Of a DNA stretch of 64,000 nt, positions 54,867 to 64,000 are shown one piece after another. The position numbers were made by a program, and so were the translations under genes. This DNA is from Maritimibacter sp. DP1N21-5. GTDB taxonomy: Bacteria; Pseudomonadota; Alphaproteobacteria; Rhodobacterales; Rhodobacteraceae. The DNA lies in the NCBI RefSeq assembly GCF_019218295.1, contig NZ_JAHUZF010000004.1, positions 62,001-126,000 on the forward strand, written 5' to 3'. The notes beneath the pieces are model-generated. The model worked only from the letters and a program-made list of their open reading frames with translations. It searched no databases and was not told where the DNA came from. Position 1 is the first letter of the stretch; each line of letters starts with the position of its first letter.

Positions 54867-56390
54867 TTACGGGGAAAGGGTGATCCGGCGCCCGGCTGCG
54901 ATCGTCTGCCAGTCTCCCACCGCGTCATGCGGCCAGATCACCCGGACCTCGGCCTCGGACGCGTCGCCCAGTCCGAAATGCATCCAGCCGGTGTCTCCGC
55001 CCGCGTGCCCGCCGCCAACTGTGACCTCGCGGGTCTGGGTGCCCGCCTCGGTCCTCAGTTCTATGAAGGCGCCGATCCCGCCGGTGTTGGGCACGGGGGC
55101 CTGCAGCCGGACGAGCAGCCAGTGGCCCATCGGCGCGGGGCCTTGGTAGACCTCCATCGCCGCACGGCGGTTGATCACGGCAAGGTCGAGCGATCCGTCG
55201 AGGTTCAGATCCGCCAGAGCCGCGCCGCGCGAGCGTTCCATCGTAGCGATCCCGGCCTCGACGCTTGCCTCGGAGAAGGTCCTGTCCTCTTGCTGGATCA
55301 ACAGTGAATTGGGGTCTTTCATCGCGGCGTCGGGCATCTGTTCGACATTGCCCTTGGCCACGAAGATGTCGTCGCGGGCGTCGTTGTTCACGTCACCGAA
55401 GGCCGCATGCCAGCCGGTCGATGGCCGCCCATCGCCGCCCACATGGGGCCGGTGCGCCGTGGTGCCCCGCCCGTAGGTCGCGTCAGTATAGACCGGACCT
55501 CCCGCCCCGTGGTCGAAGACCTGCAGCTTCTGGTCGCCCATCGAGGTCAGGTAGACGTCCGAAAACCCGTCGCCCGAGATGTCGCGCGAAGCGATCCCCA
55601 TGCCCCAGAGCTTGTAGCTTTGCCAGCCGTCCTCAGGCCCATAAAGGCGCGGGGTCTCTTCCATCGCCCACATCTGTTCCTCGCCGCCCCGCACGTAATA
55701 ATGGCGGTCGTTCGACACCCGCAAGTCGGCCCGTCCATCGCGGTTCCAGTCGGTGAAGAGCATCGACAGCGCGCACCAACCGGGGGCGAGCTCGGTGGGT
55801 GGGCCGTAGCGGTCGCCCTCGGGTCGGTAGAGGAGGGTGACGTCGCAGGCCTCGAAGGGGCCGTCCTGCCGGGTGCGATCGACATAGGTGCCGAAGGCGA
55901 GAGTGGGCAGGGTCTGGCCGGTCTCCCAAGTCACGGAAAAGGCGGTGGTCCAGTGATCGGCGGAGGTGAACCCGAGGTCGAAAGGCTCGAAAGCACAGTT
56001 CCCCAGCCCGCGCAGGAGCTGGTCTTCGCCCACGCGCAGGACCGCGAGGTCGAGTTCCCCGTCGCCGTCGATGTCGAGCGGATAGGCCCCGATCACGCCG
56101 GTGAGCGCCAGGGCTTCGGGTGTTTCGGGGTGGAAGGCGAGGGTCGCGCCGGGTTCGGGCGTGTCGTTCAGGAACAGTTGTGCCGGGTTCGTGCCTCCGG
56201 CCGCGTAAAGCTCCGGCAACCCGTCGCCCGAACAGTCGAAGGCCGCGACGCCGCCGCCCACGAAATGCTCCCACCCGCCCGCGTATATGTGTTCGGCCAC
56301 GGGCACGGGGATAAAGACGGGCACCTCTTGGGCGACGGCGGGCGAGGCGATCAGGCACAGGGCCATGAGGTTACGCAACATTCTGGCCAA
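54867..56390 (-). CDS. Exported FG-GAP/VCBS repeat protein, CRTAC1-like
   Basis: A 507-residue protein: signal peptide (MARMLRNLMALCLIASPAVAQ), then seven-bladed beta-propeller-like FG-GAP/VCBS repeats with Ca-binding DxDxDG loops: FDCSGDGLPEL, LDIDGDGELDLAVL, TDWNRDGRADLRV, RDISGDGFSDVYL, GDVNNDARDDIFVA, ADLNLDGSLDLAV. The C-terminus (about 425-500) is an ASPIC/UnbV domain (TVGGGHAGGDTGWMHFGLGDASEAEVRVIWPHD). Probably periplasmic or cell-surface; ligand unknown. Overlaps the ROK gene end by 20 bases. Confidence 0.83.
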   Translation of the reverse strand: MARMLRNLMALCLIASPAVAQEVPVFIPVPVAEHIYAGGWEHFVGGGVAAFDCSGDGLPELYAAGGTNPAQLFLNDTPEPGATLAFHPETPEALALTGVIGAYPLDIDGDGELDLAVLRVGEDQLLRGLGNCAFEPFDLGFTSADHWTTAFSVTWETGQTLPTLAFGTYVDRTRQDGPFEACDVTLLYRPEGDRYGPPTELAPGWCALSMLFTDWNRDGRADLRVSNDRHYYVRGGEEQMWAMEETPRLYGPEDGWQSYKLWGMGIASRDISGDGFSDVYLTSMGDQKLQVFDHGAGGPVYTDATYGRGTTAHRPHVGGDGRPSTGWHAAFGDVNNDARDDIFVAKGNVEQMPDAAMKDPNSLLIQQEDRTFSEASVEAGIATMERSRGAALADLNLDGSLDLAVINRRAAMEVYQGPAPMGHWLLVRLQAPVPNTGGIGAFIELRTEAGTQTREVTVGGGHAGGDTGWMHFGLGDASEAEVRVIWPHDAVGDWQTIAAGRRITLSP

Positions 56391-57597
56391 GCTCCCGAAG
56401 TGTGAGGATCGTCACCTGTTCCATGGCATAGGCCGCAGCCCCCTTGGCCCACATGAGGTTGCCCCACTGGTTTACCTTGATGTCCGGCAAGGGCACGTCC
56501 ACGTCCACCACCAGTCGCTTCATCTTGTCGATGACCCAAGGCTCGAACATGGGGCGCCGGGCGACTTCGGTGCCTGCGAGGATGATGAGTTCCGGGTCGA
56601 AGATATTGACCAGATTGGCCAGTCCCATGGCGAACATGTTGCCCGCCCGATCAATGACTTCCGTCGCGATGGGGTCGCCATCGCGGGCGGCGGCGAAAAG
56701 GTCGGTGACATCCTGATGGTCCGCATCCGCTGCGCTCATATGAGCCTCGCGCAGGAGCGCATAGTCGCCAACATAGGCCTCCAGACAGCCGCGTTGGCCG
56801 CATTGGCAGAGCGCGCCATGGGCCTGCACCTTGGTGTGCCCGAACTCGGCGCCGCAGCCGCGCGTGCCACGGTAGAGCTTGCCGCCGATCATCATGCCGA
56901 GGCCAACGCCGTGCTCCACCGTCACCACGAGGAAATCCGACAGCGCCCGGCCCATGCCGAAGATATGCTCGGCCTTGGCCACCAGGTTCGCGTCGTTGTC
57001 GATGAAGGCCGGGCAGGCGAATTCTTCGGCGAGCGCCGGGCCGAGGTCGACGTTGCGCGCCGAGAGCGACGAGGACCAATAGACATGGTTGCGCGAGGCG
57101 TCGATCTGGCCGGCGAGCCCGATGCCGACGGCGGAGAGGTCGCGCCGGACCAGCCCGGCGTCGGCGCAGGTGCGGTCCACGGCCTCGGCCACGGTGCGGG
57201 CCAGTTGCGGCCCGGTCATGCGCGGTGTGGACAGCGGGTCTTCGCGCGAAGCGATCTCGTGCCCCTCGAAGTCGATGACGAGGACGGTCACGGATTTCTG
57301 CGTCACCTTCACGCCCGCGATCCTATGCGCCGCCCCCCGCAGCTTCAGAAGAACGCGGGGACGGCCACGGCGCGTGCCGCCGGTCTTTTCTTCCGGCAGG
57401 ATCTCCTCGATCAGCCCGGCCGCGAGCATGTCGGCGGTGATCGATGTCACCGTCGCGGGCGACAGCCCGGTCGATTCGGCGATGTCGATTCGGGCGATCC
57501 CCTCGGAGCCGCGAATCGTGTCGAGAACGGCCAGACGGCCTGCATCTCGGGGGTCGAAGCGATCGGTCAGACGTTCGACGGAAGGCATTGGTTCCAT
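56371..57597 (-). CDS. ROK family transcriptional regulator (XylR-like)
   Basis: A 408-residue repressor. N-terminal winged helix (about 20-75: GRLAVLDTIRGSEGIARIDIAESTGLSPATVTSITADMLAAGLI), then a ROK sugar-kinase-like domain with VGIGLAGQID, FIDNDANLVAKAE and the zinc motif CQCGQRGCLEAYVG (about 279-292). ATG at 57597 follows GGAGG by seven bases. It is divergent from xylF and presumably represses it, with a pentose or other monosaccharide as inducer. Confidence 0.92.
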   Translation of the reverse strand: MEPMPSVERLTDRFDPRDAGRLAVLDTIRGSEGIARIDIAESTGLSPATVTSITADMLAAGLIEEILPEEKTGGTRRGRPRVLLKLRGAAHRIAGVKVTQKSVTVLVIDFEGHEIASREDPLSTPRMTGPQLARTVAEAVDRTCADAGLVRRDLSAVGIGLAGQIDASRNHVYWSSSLSARNVDLGPALAEEFACPAFIDNDANLVAKAEHIFGMGRALSDFLVVTVEHGVGLGMMIGGKLYRGTRGCGAEFGHTKVQAHGALCQCGQRGCLEAYVGDYALLREAHMSAADADHQDVTDLFAAARDGDPIATEVIDRAGNMFAMGLANLVNIFDPELIILAGTEVARRPMFEPWVIDKMKRLVVDVDVPLPDIKVNQWGNLMWAKGAAAYAMEQVTILTLRELGQNVA

Positions 57598-57702
57598 TGG
57601 CGTTCCTCCCTGACCCGAAGCTGATTTCCCACGGCTTTTCGGTGGGTTGCCCGGGCAAGCGGGGTGCCAAATGCCCCGCATCTCTGGCCTAGCATGAATA
57701 TT

Positions 57703-57731
57703 TTGACAGGTAAATTAATTCAGATTAGGGT
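57703..57731 (+). promoter_or_regulatory. Putative promoter of the xylFHG operon
   Basis: TTGACA at 57703-57708 is an exact -35; TTAGGG about 17 bp later is a poor -10. The AT-rich spacer with ATTAATT is the likeliest binding region for the divergent ROK repressor. Start sites are not verified. Confidence 0.38.
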
Positions 57732-57815
57732 CATCTCCGACCCCGCCGTGACCGCTAACGGAAACAACCGTAACGGATGGAGAGGCGGACGGGGGAACTT
57801 TGGGAGGATATATCC

Positions 57816-58838
57816 GTGAAATTTCTCGCAACCGTTTCGGCGGCCGCGATGCTTCTTGGCACCGCCGCCTATGCAGAGGGCCTCACCGTCGGCGTGAGCT
57901 GGTCGAACTTTCAGGAAGAGCGCTGGAAGACCGATGAAGCCGCGATCAAGGAAGCGCTTGAAGCCGCCGGCAACACCTATATCTCGGCTGACGCCCAGAA
58001 CTCGGCCGCCAAGCAGCTGACCGACGTCGAGGCGCTGATCGCGCAGGGCGCCGAAGCGCTGATTATCCTGTCCGTGGACAAGGACGCGATCGACCCGGCC
58101 GTGGACCAGGCCGCCGCCGAAGGCATCCCGGTTGTCGGTTACGACCGCCTGATCGAGGACGACCGCGCATTCTACCTGACCTTCGACAACAAGGGTGTCG
58201 GGTCGATCATCGCGCAGGAAGTGATGAACGTTCAGCCCACCGGCAACTACGCCATCATCAAGGGCGACAAGGGCGACCCCAACGCGCTCTTCCTTCTCGA
58301 AGGGATGATGGAGGTCATCGGCGACAAGGTCGAAGCGGGCGAGATTACCATCGTCGGCGAGGCCTTCTCGGACGGCTGGAAGCCCGACAACGCCCAGAAG
58401 AACATGGAACAGATCCTCACCGCCGCCAACAACGAGGTGGACGCGGTCCTGTCCGAGAACGACGGGATGGCCGGCGGCGTGATCGCCGCGCTGTCCGCAC
58501 AGGGCCTCGCCATTCCGGTCGGCGGTCAGGACGGCGACCTCGCCGCGCTGAACCGTGTGGCGCGTGGCACGCAGACCGTGTCGGTCTGGAAAGACAGCCG
58601 CCAGCTTGGCGCGGCCGCCGCCGAGATCGCCGCTGCGCTCGCCGAGGGCACCGCGATGGCGGATGTGGAAGGTGCGGAAATGTGGTCGGGTGGCGAGAAC
58701 GGTGTCGAGATGACCGCCATCTTCCTCGATCCCACGCCGATCACCGCCGACAACCTCGACGTCGTGATCGACGCGGGCCACATCACGAAAGAGCAAGCTT
58801 GCGAAGGTGCGATGGAAAGCGTCGCGGCCTGTCAGTAA
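57816..58838 (+). CDS. xylF: Sugar ABC transporter substrate-binding protein, XylF-like
   Basis: A 340-residue periplasmic binding protein (peripla_BP_4). GTG at 57816 (GGAGG eight bases upstream) starts a signal peptide VKFLATVSAAAMLLGTAAYA. Mature protein: LTVGVSWSNFQEERWKTDEAAIKEALEAAG, QLTDVEALIAQGAEALIILSVD and PVVGYDRLI, typical of D-xylose/ribose-type binding proteins. A Gly/Cys-rich hairpin follows between it and xylH. Confidence 0.9.
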   Translation: MKFLATVSAAAMLLGTAAYAEGLTVGVSWSNFQEERWKTDEAAIKEALEAAGNTYISADAQNSAAKQLTDVEALIAQGAEALIILSVDKDAIDPAVDQAAAEGIPVVGYDRLIEDDRAFYLTFDNKGVGSIIAQEVMNVQPTGNYAIIKGDKGDPNALFLLEGMMEVIGDKVEAGEITIVGEAFSDGWKPDNAQKNMEQILTAANNEVDAVLSENDGMAGGVIAALSAQGLAIPVGGQDGDLAALNRVARGTQTVSVWKDSRQLGAAAAEIAAALAEGTAMADVEGAEMWSGGENGVEMTAIFLDPTPITADNLDVVIDAGHITKEQACEGAMESVAACQ

Positions 58839-58848
58839 GCCCAAGGTC

Positions 58849-58881
58849 GGACCCGGCGGACACGCATCCCCCGCCGGGTCC
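58849..58881 (+). terminator. Intergenic hairpin between xylF and xylH
   Basis: GGACCCGGCGG / CCGCCGGGTCC, eleven-bp perfect stem with an eleven-base loop, followed by GGTTTC. It probably reduces transcription into the permease gene or protects the xylF mRNA, giving more binding protein than membrane parts. Confidence 0.6.
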
Positions 58882-58976
58882 GGTTTCAACCTGCGCGACA
58901 CGCGCCGAGATTGTCCCGGACGATTGGTCGAGCTCGAGGCTCCCAGGCGTCCGGCCCGTTAGAACGGACGACCCAG

Positions 58977-60305
58977 ATGACGGATCAGACCACACAAGTT
59001 TCCACCACGATCCAGCCCGATCCCGGCGACAATGCCGTGAAACGGTTTCTCAAGGCGACCGAGATCGACACCCGCCTTCTGGGCATGGTCGGCGCGCTGC
59101 TTCTGATCTGGATCGGCTTTCACCTCTACGGTGCGCTCGTGAACGGCTTCGGCGCGTTCCTCACGCCCCGGAACCTCTGGAACCTCTCCGTGCAGACCGC
59201 GTCCATCGGGATCATGGCGACGGGCATGGTGCTGGTCATCGTGACACGGCACATCGATCTGTCGGTTGGCTCGCTTCTGGGTCTTTGCGCCGTCGTCATG
59301 GGGGTCGTGCAGACCGAGGTGCTGCCCGCGATCTTCGGTCTGGGGCATCCGTTGATCTGGGTCATCGCCTGCCTCACCGGGATGGTCGTCGGCGCACTGG
59401 TCGGTGCCTTCCAGGGCGCGCTTATCGCCTATGGCAAGATCCCCGCCTTCATCGTGACGCTGGGCGGGCTGCTCGTCTGGCGTGGCGTCGCCTACCTCGT
59501 GGTGCGGGGCGAGACGATTTCGCCGCTGGACTCGACCTTTTCGCTGCTCGGTGGCGGGCCTTACGGCGCGGTCGGCGCGGTGGGAAGCTGGATCGTCGGG
59601 CTGCTTGGCTGTGCGGGCGTGATCTTTCTGCTCCTCAACGGGCGTCGCCAGCGTCGCAAGTTCCACTTCCCGTTGCGCCCGGTCTGGGCTGAGACGTTCC
59701 TTGGCATCCTGGGCTGCGGGATCGTCATCGGCGCGGTGCTTCTGGTCAATTCCTACCCTTGGCCGCGCGGCATCGTGCGCCAGTATGCCGAGGCGAACGC
59801 GATCGAAGTTCCTGAAACCGGGCTCTTCATCTCGCACGGTTTCGCCATTCCGGTGCTGATCCTTCTGGGTGTCGGCATCGCGATGACCTTCGTCATGACC
59901 CGCACGCGCTTCGGACGCTATGTCTTCGCCATCGGCGGTAACCCGGAGGCGGCGGAACTGGCCGGCATCAACACCAAGCGCATGACGGTCAAGATATTTG
60001 CGCTCATGGGGTTCCTCTGCGGCCTGTCCGCCGTGGTCGCCTCGGCCCGCCTGAACTCGGCCACCAACGCGCTGGGTACGCTGGACGAGCTCTTCGTCAT
60101 CGCGGCGGCGGTCATCGGGGGCACCTCGCTCTCGGGCGGGATCGGGACGATCTACGGGGCAATCCTGGGCGCCTTCGTCATGCAATCGCTGCAAACGGGG
60201 ATGGTCCTCATCGGCTTTGACGCCGCCATGCAGCAGGTCGTCGTCGGCTCGGTCCTGGTGATCGCGGTCTACCTCGATATCCTTTACCGCCGCCGTCAGA
60301 AGTGA
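58977..60305 (+). CDS. xylH: Sugar ABC transporter permease, XylH-like
   Basis: A 442-residue inner-membrane permease of the ribose/xylose type (BPD_transp_2). About ten to twelve helices; IMATGMVLVIVTRHIDLSVGSLLGL, IPAFIVTLGGLLVWRGVAYL and GRYVFAIGGNPEAAELAGINTKR are typical of the family (EAA-like loop). N-terminal 40 residues are polar. ATG at 58977. Confidence 0.93.
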   Translation: MTDQTTQVSTTIQPDPGDNAVKRFLKATEIDTRLLGMVGALLLIWIGFHLYGALVNGFGAFLTPRNLWNLSVQTASIGIMATGMVLVIVTRHIDLSVGSLLGLCAVVMGVVQTEVLPAIFGLGHPLIWVIACLTGMVVGALVGAFQGALIAYGKIPAFIVTLGGLLVWRGVAYLVVRGETISPLDSTFSLLGGGPYGAVGAVGSWIVGLLGCAGVIFLLLNGRRQRRKFHFPLRPVWAETFLGILGCGIVIGAVLLVNSYPWPRGIVRQYAEANAIEVPETGLFISHGFAIPVLILLGVGIAMTFVMTRTRFGRYVFAIGGNPEAAELAGINTKRMTVKIFALMGFLCGLSAVVASARLNSATNALGTLDELFVIAAAVIGGTSLSGGIGTIYGAILGAFVMQSLQTGMVLIGFDAAMQQVVVGSVLVIAVYLDILYRRRQK

Positions 60306-60314
60306 GGCTCGATC

Positions 60315-61079
60315 ATGGTTAATCGCACCGGAACCCCCCTCGTCGAACTCCGCGACATCTCGATTTCGTTCGGAGGCATCAAGGCCGTCGATCACGTGTC
60401 GGTCGATCTTTATCCCGGCGAGGTGCACGGGCTTCTGGGCCACAACGGCGCGGGGAAATCGACGCTGATCAAGTGCCTGTCCGGGGCCTACAAGATGGAC
60501 ACGGGGGAAATCCTCGTGAACGGCAAGAAGGTCGAGATCAACAACCCCCGCGACGCGCGCGACAACAACATCGAAACGATCTACCAGACGCTCGCGCTGG
60601 CCGATAACCTCGACGCCGCGTCAAACCTGTTCCTCGGTCGTGAGTTGACGACGCCGCTTGGCACCGTGAACGACGCGGCGATGGAGGCGGAGTGCCGCAA
60701 GATCATGGGGCGACTCAACCCGAACTTCCGCAAGTTCAAGGACCCCGTAAGTGCGCTTTCAGGTGGTCAGCGGCAGTCGGTGGCGATTGCCCGCGCTGTC
60801 TATTTCGACGCGCGGATCCTGATCATGGACGAACCGACCGCAGCCCTTGGCCCGCATGAGACGCAGATGGTCGCGGACCTTATCAAGCAACTGAAGGCGC
60901 AGGGCATCGGGATCTTCCTGATCGACCACGATGTCCATGCGGTCATGGACCTCTGCGACCGTGCGTCGGTGATGAAGAACGGTCAGCTTGTCGGCACCGT
61001 CGATATCCCGGACGTCACGGACGACGACCTGCTCGGCATGATCATTCTAGGCAAGAGGCCCGGCGAAGCAGCGGCCTAG
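60315..61079 (+). CDS. xylG: Sugar ABC transporter ATP-binding protein, single-domain XylG-like
   Basis: A 254-residue ATPase. Walker [10 protein letters not shown] (42-50), signature [14 protein letters not shown] and Walker [13 protein letters not shown]-loop in IDHDVHAVM. Only one nucleotide-binding domain, half the size of E. coli XylG (about 510 residues), so a homodimer is expected. It starts nine bases after xylH and ends two bases before the convergent ggpS stop. Confidence 0.93.
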   Translation: MVNRTGTPLVELRDISISFGGIKAVDHVSVDLYPGEVHGLLGHNGAGKSTLIKCLSGAYKMDTGEILVNGKKVEINNPRDARDNNIETIYQTLALADNLDAASNLFLGRELTTPLGTVNDAAMEAECRKIMGRLNPNFRKFKDPVSALSGGQRQSVAIARAVYFDARILIMDEPTAALGPHETQMVADLIKQLKAQGIGIFLIDHDVHAVMDLCDRASVMKNGQLVGTVDIPDVTDDDLLGMIILGKRPGEAAA

Positions 61080-61080
61080 C

Positions 61081-62574
61081 TTACTCCGCCGCCTGCCGCG
61101 CCGCTTCGGACCCCAGTGCTTCCATCTGGTGATTGGCCCAGAAACGGATGTCGTGTTTCGCGACGACTCTGCGCAGGATGTCCATGCGGCCGCGCCGCTC
61201 GTCCTCCTCCATGTCAAGGGCCTGCTGGATCGCTGAATCCATCGATCGGTGAGAAAAAGGGTTCACCAGAAGCGCCGATCCCATCTCTACCGCCGCGCCC
61301 GCGAATTCCGACAGGACCAAGACCCCGTCGCCATCGGTGCGCGCGGCGCAGAATTCTTTCGCGACAAGGTTCATCCCGTCGGCGAGCGGCGTGATCCAGG
61401 CCACGTCGGCGGCTCGGTAGAAAGCCACCAGGCGCTCGAAGGGGATCGCGCGGGAAATGAGCGTGATCGGTTGCCAGTCGAGCGTGCCGTACATGCCGTT
61501 GATCCGGCCCGCCATCTGTTCCAGGTCCTGCTGGATGTTCTGGTAAACAGTCATGTTCTTGTTCGCGGGCACGGAGACATGCATGAGTTTGACCTTGCCG
61601 CGCATCTCGGGCCGCTCGGTGAGGAGACGCTCGAAAGACATGAGCTGATCAATACCGCCCTTTGTGTAGTCGGTCCTGCCGACCGAGAGCACAAGCTTCA
61701 CGTCACCCAGATCGTCGCGGATGTCGAAGGCGCGGGTCTCGGTCGCCTCCCGGCTTGCGACTTCCTCGATATACTGCGCATCGACACCGACCGGGGATGC
61801 CTGCACGGCGACCTTGTGGCCGTCGTATTCGATCATGTCAGGAACGCTCACCTCGGTCAGCGCCGAGGCAGGGCCGGCGAACTCCGGGTCGACCTTGATC
61901 CGATGCGTCACGTCCACGTCGAACATGGACCGCGCGGCCGAGACGAAATTCGCCACATAGCGCGGAATGTGGAAGCCGACCACGTCACAGGCGAGGAGCG
62001 ATTTCAGGATCTCCTTGCGCCACGGCAGCACGTTGAACATGTCTGCGGACGGAAACGGCGTGTGGTGGAAGAAGCTGATCTTCACGTCCGGGCGCATCTG
62101 GCGCAGGTAGCCGGGGACGAGCCAGAGATTGTAGTCGTGGACCCAGACAACGGCCCCCTCGGCGGCCTCGGAGGCGGCAGCCTCGGCAAAGGCCCAGTTC
62201 ACTTCGCGGAAGGTCGGCCAGTCGACGGGGTCGTAGTTGTAGCGTTCCTTGAAGCCGTGAAGGATCGGCCAGAACGCCTCTTTCGAAGAAACCTCGTAGA
62301 AGCTCTTCACCTGCGCACGGGTCAGCGGCAGCCGCGTCACGGCATATGTCCCATGCGCATCCTCGATCTCGATCCGCCGCTCGAAACCGGGGTTCGAGGT
62401 ATCCTGGGCCTCTTTCCAGGCCACCCAGGCGCCCTTCTCGAAGCGTCCGAAAAAGCTCTTCAGTGTCGGCACGATCCCGTTCGGGCTTTTGTTCTCGCGG
62501 TATTCGATTGTCCCGTCGACTTCGACTTCCTCATAGGGTTGACGGTGGTAGACGATGACCAGATTGGACGACAT
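61081..62574 (-). CDS. ggpS: Glucosylglycerol-phosphate synthase, GgpS-like
   Basis: A 497-residue GT20 glycosyltransferase. The N-terminus [17 protein letters not shown] and [17 protein letters not shown] are typical of GgpS, rather than the VSNRV start of trehalose-6-phosphate synthases. Donor/acceptor motifs: [56 protein letters not shown]. It would join ADP-glucose and glycerol-3-phosphate into glucosylglycerol phosphate, an osmoprotectant precursor. It follows the HAD phosphatase gene end-to-start and gpsA lies upstream of that, which supplies the acceptor. OtsA-like activity cannot be excluded. Confidence 0.86.
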   Translation of the reverse strand: MSSNLVIVYHRQPYEEVEVDGTIEYRENKSPNGIVPTLKSFFGRFEKGAWVAWKEAQDTSNPGFERRIEIEDAHGTYAVTRLPLTRAQVKSFYEVSSKEAFWPILHGFKERYNYDPVDWPTFREVNWAFAEAAASEAAEGAVVWVHDYNLWLVPGYLRQMRPDVKISFFHHTPFPSADMFNVLPWRKEILKSLLACDVVGFHIPRYVANFVSAARSMFDVDVTHRIKVDPEFAGPASALTEVSVPDMIEYDGHKVAVQASPVGVDAQYIEEVASREATETRAFDIRDDLGDVKLVLSVGRTDYTKGGIDQLMSFERLLTERPEMRGKVKLMHVSVPANKNMTVYQNIQQDLEQMAGRINGMYGTLDWQPITLISRAIPFERLVAFYRAADVAWITPLADGMNLVAKEFCAARTDGDGVLVLSEFAGAAVEMGSALLVNPFSHRSMDSAIQQALDMEEDERRGRMDILRRVVAKHDIRFWANHQMEALGSEAARQAAE

Positions 62575-63363
62575 TCAGGCGCCTCCTTTCGGCGGGTTCG
62601 GGTGAAGGTCTAGCGCCTCGATGGCCTCCATGATCCCCGACGCCCCGTGACCGGAGGCGAGGTAGACATGGTCCAGAGGCGCGACCTGTTGGATGAGGTC
62701 GAGTTCGGAATTTCCCACGGCGACGGCGGGCAAGCCGCAGGCCAGCATGGAAAGGTCGTTGAGCGTATCGCCCGCGACGAGCACGCGCGCTTCGTCCATG
62801 CCCAGATGGGCGACGAGCTTGCGGATTGACGGACCTTTGGAAACACCCTTCGGCAGCACGTCGAAGAAGCGGTTGTCCGAAATGAGCCAGTCGAGGCCAA
62901 GGTCCTCCACCGTCGTCTTCGCGGCATGGTCGAAGGTGCCGGGGTCGAGGTCGTAGCTCACCCGATACCGGAACGCGGTCGGTTGCAGGCGCAGACCCGG
63001 CGCCGTGTTCAAAGCCTCCCGCACACGTTCACCGCCGTCCGCCCAAAGGGTCGCGATGTCGTGCTCCAGGTCCGGGATCGGCGCGATGGTGCGGCCGCCG
63101 TCGACGGCGGCGATGGTCGTGCCGACGTCACCCACCACGAAGTCGGGCCAGGGCAGCATGCCCGACGCACACATCTCGCCGATGAACATCGGGTCGCGGC
63201 CGGTTACGAAGATGAGGCCCACGCTGTCGCGGTTCGCCTCGATCCAGTCGTAAAGCCGTTTGCGTTCGGTCTCTGCCCCGCCGAGGAAAGTGCCATCGAG
63301 ATCGGTGGCGAGGGTGAACTGGCGCTGTGCGAGCACGGGAAGGGTGTCGGTCATCTGGTTCAT
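62575..63363 (-). CDS. HAD phosphatase, likely glucosylglycerol-phosphate phosphatase
   Basis: A 262-residue HAD protein of the sucrose-phosphate-phosphatase/Cof type. Motif I DLDGTFLGG (nucleophile and acid Asp, about 19-27), motif II FVTGRDP, and C-terminal VLVAGDTLNDLSMLACGLPAVAVGNSE with the Mg-binding Asp pair and PKGVSKGPSIRKL (Lys). Its position between gpsA and ggpS points to removing phosphate from glucosylglycerol phosphate, the role of GgpP. It overlaps the gpsA stop (ATGA) and ggpS begins right after its stop. Confidence 0.8.
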   Translation of the reverse strand: MNQMTDTLPVLAQRQFTLATDLDGTFLGGAETERKRLYDWIEANRDSVGLIFVTGRDPMFIGEMCASGMLPWPDFVVGDVGTTIAAVDGGRTIAPIPDLEHDIATLWADGGERVREALNTAPGLRLQPTAFRYRVSYDLDPGTFDHAAKTTVEDLGLDWLISDNRFFDVLPKGVSKGPSIRKLVAHLGMDEARVLVAGDTLNDLSMLACGLPAVAVGNSELDLIQQVAPLDHVYLASGHGASGIMEAIEALDLHPNPPKGGA

Positions 63364-64000
63364 AGGGCTCTGAATCCTAACGTCGCGGTCGGTGCGGGAT
63401 GATCGAGCAGGATGTCGAGCGCGCGGGGTTCGGCCTCGATCGGCCGGGTCCAGAGCGCGTTGAACGAAGTTTGCAGGTCCGCGCCCTCGTGCAGCACCGC
63501 GTTCACGGTTTCGCAGATCGGCATGGGCACGCGAATGCGACGGGCGAGGTCCACGACGGACCGGGCGTTCACTTCGCCCTCTACCACGACGGGCTTGCCA
63601 TCGAAACAGTCGGCCCGCGCGGTACCTTGGCCAAGCTGCGTGCCCAGCGACATGTTGCGGGACGTGGTGGACGAGCAGGTGAGGGTGAGGTCGCCCGCAC
63701 CCGACAGGCCGGTGACGGTTTCGCGACGGCCACCCAATGCCTCGGCCAGTGTCTTCATCTCGTCGATCCCCCGGGTGATGAGCGCGGCGCGGGTGTTTTC
63801 GGCAAAGCCCGCGCCCGACATCATGCCGCAGGCGATGGCGATGACGTTCTTCACCGCTCCGCCGACCTCGACCCCGATCAGGTCGTCGGAGACATAGGGG
63901 CGAAAGCCGCCGCCGGACATCGACAGCGCGAGGCGAGCGGCGGGGCTGGAGGCCGGGTTCATCCGGTCGCGGTAATGGAAGTTGAAGGCAACTGTCGCGG
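63360..64000 (-). CDS. gpsA: Glycerol-3-phosphate dehydrogenase [NAD(P)+], C-terminal part
   Basis: The gene enters from the right edge; about 213 codons are visible. It contains VEVGGAVKNVIAIACGMMSGAGF (catalytic Lys), GLSGAGDLTLTC and the C-terminal domain of GpsA (VVVEGEVNARSVVDLARR). It reduces dihydroxyacetone phosphate to glycerol-3-phosphate. Phospholipid precursor supply is its usual job, but its overlap with the phosphatase gene and ggpS says that this copy feeds glucosylglycerol synthesis. Residues before MNPASSP continue in frame, so that ATG is not the start. Confidence 0.93.
   Translation of the reverse strand, partial: ATVAFNFHYRDRMNPASSPAARLALSMSGGGFRPYVSDDLIGVEVGGAVKNVIAIACGMMSGAGFAENTRAALITRGIDEMKTLAEALGGRRETVTGLSGAGDLTLTCSSTTSRNMSLGTQLGQGTARADCFDGKPVVVEGEVNARSVVDLARRIRVPMPICETVNAVLHEGADLQTSFNALWTRPIEAEPRALDILLDHPAPTATLGFRAL

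Overview
The window looks like chromosomal DNA of a marine-type alphaproteobacterium, most likely Rhodobacteraceae (roseobacter group). It is GC-rich (roughly 63-66% by eye) and densely coding, with many ATGA/TGATG overlaps. It carries typical alphaproteobacterial markers: a DUF1013/TrcR cell-cycle protein, COQ9, a UMF1-type transporter and the aerobic (CobN-dependent) cobalamin pathway. No tRNA, rRNA, CRISPR array, prophage or autonomous transposon was seen.

Layout. 1-2.5 kb: the 5' part of rnr (RNase R), a DUF2064 protein and a secreted RNase T2-like protein, with a striking 38-bp palindrome between the last two. 2.6-13.9 kb: TrcR, a small exported protein, the pbpC/alpha-2-macroglobulin pair (periplasmic peptidoglycan synthesis plus trapping of foreign proteases) and a hybrid sensor kinase. 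13.9-22.5 kb: yaaA-recQ, yggT, a thioesterase-like protein, a UMF1 transporter, mepA, a phytase-like esterase, a queuosine-precursor transporter, then a structured RNA with a 13-codon ORF and an intrinsic terminator directly before arfB. 22.5-24.1 kb: one AT-rich, apparently imported gene (DUF5677-like) that ends flush with the stop codon of pncB. 24.1-33.3 kb: housekeeping genes (pncB, quinone oxidoreductase, COQ9, rpsU, hydrolases, an ArsR/SRPBCC pair, a phosphohexomutase, a HAD phosphatase, a lone receiver domain).

Cobalamin genes lie in two blocks. Block one (33.5-35.7 kb) is DUF1636-cobC-cbiB. Block two (42.8-51.9 kb) has a clear cobalamin riboswitch, a CbiM-like cobalt permease, cobW, a GNAT protein, a 24-codon ORF wedged between overlapping stops and starts, cobN, another GNAT protein, a TsoY-like membrane protein and cobO. 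Between the blocks sit an MltB-type transglycosylase, a candidate 31-aa membrane protein sharing a bidirectional terminator with it, a YbjN protein and smc.

51.9-52.5 kb is a 540-bp gene-free stretch built of hairpins, a ~200-bp MITE-like element with 26/27-bp terminal inverted repeats, and a degenerate tandem repeat. 52.5-61 kb: fadH, DUF2834, an FG-GAP protein, and a ROK regulator divergent from a xylF-xylH-xylG sugar ABC transporter. The last 3 kb, convergent with the transporter, is a tight gpsA / HAD phosphatase / ggpS operon. It would supply glycerol-3-phosphate, couple it to glucose and dephosphorylate the product, so it reads as a complete glucosylglycerol (compatible solute) cassette. 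All functions are inferred from motifs and family knowledge; no search was run.
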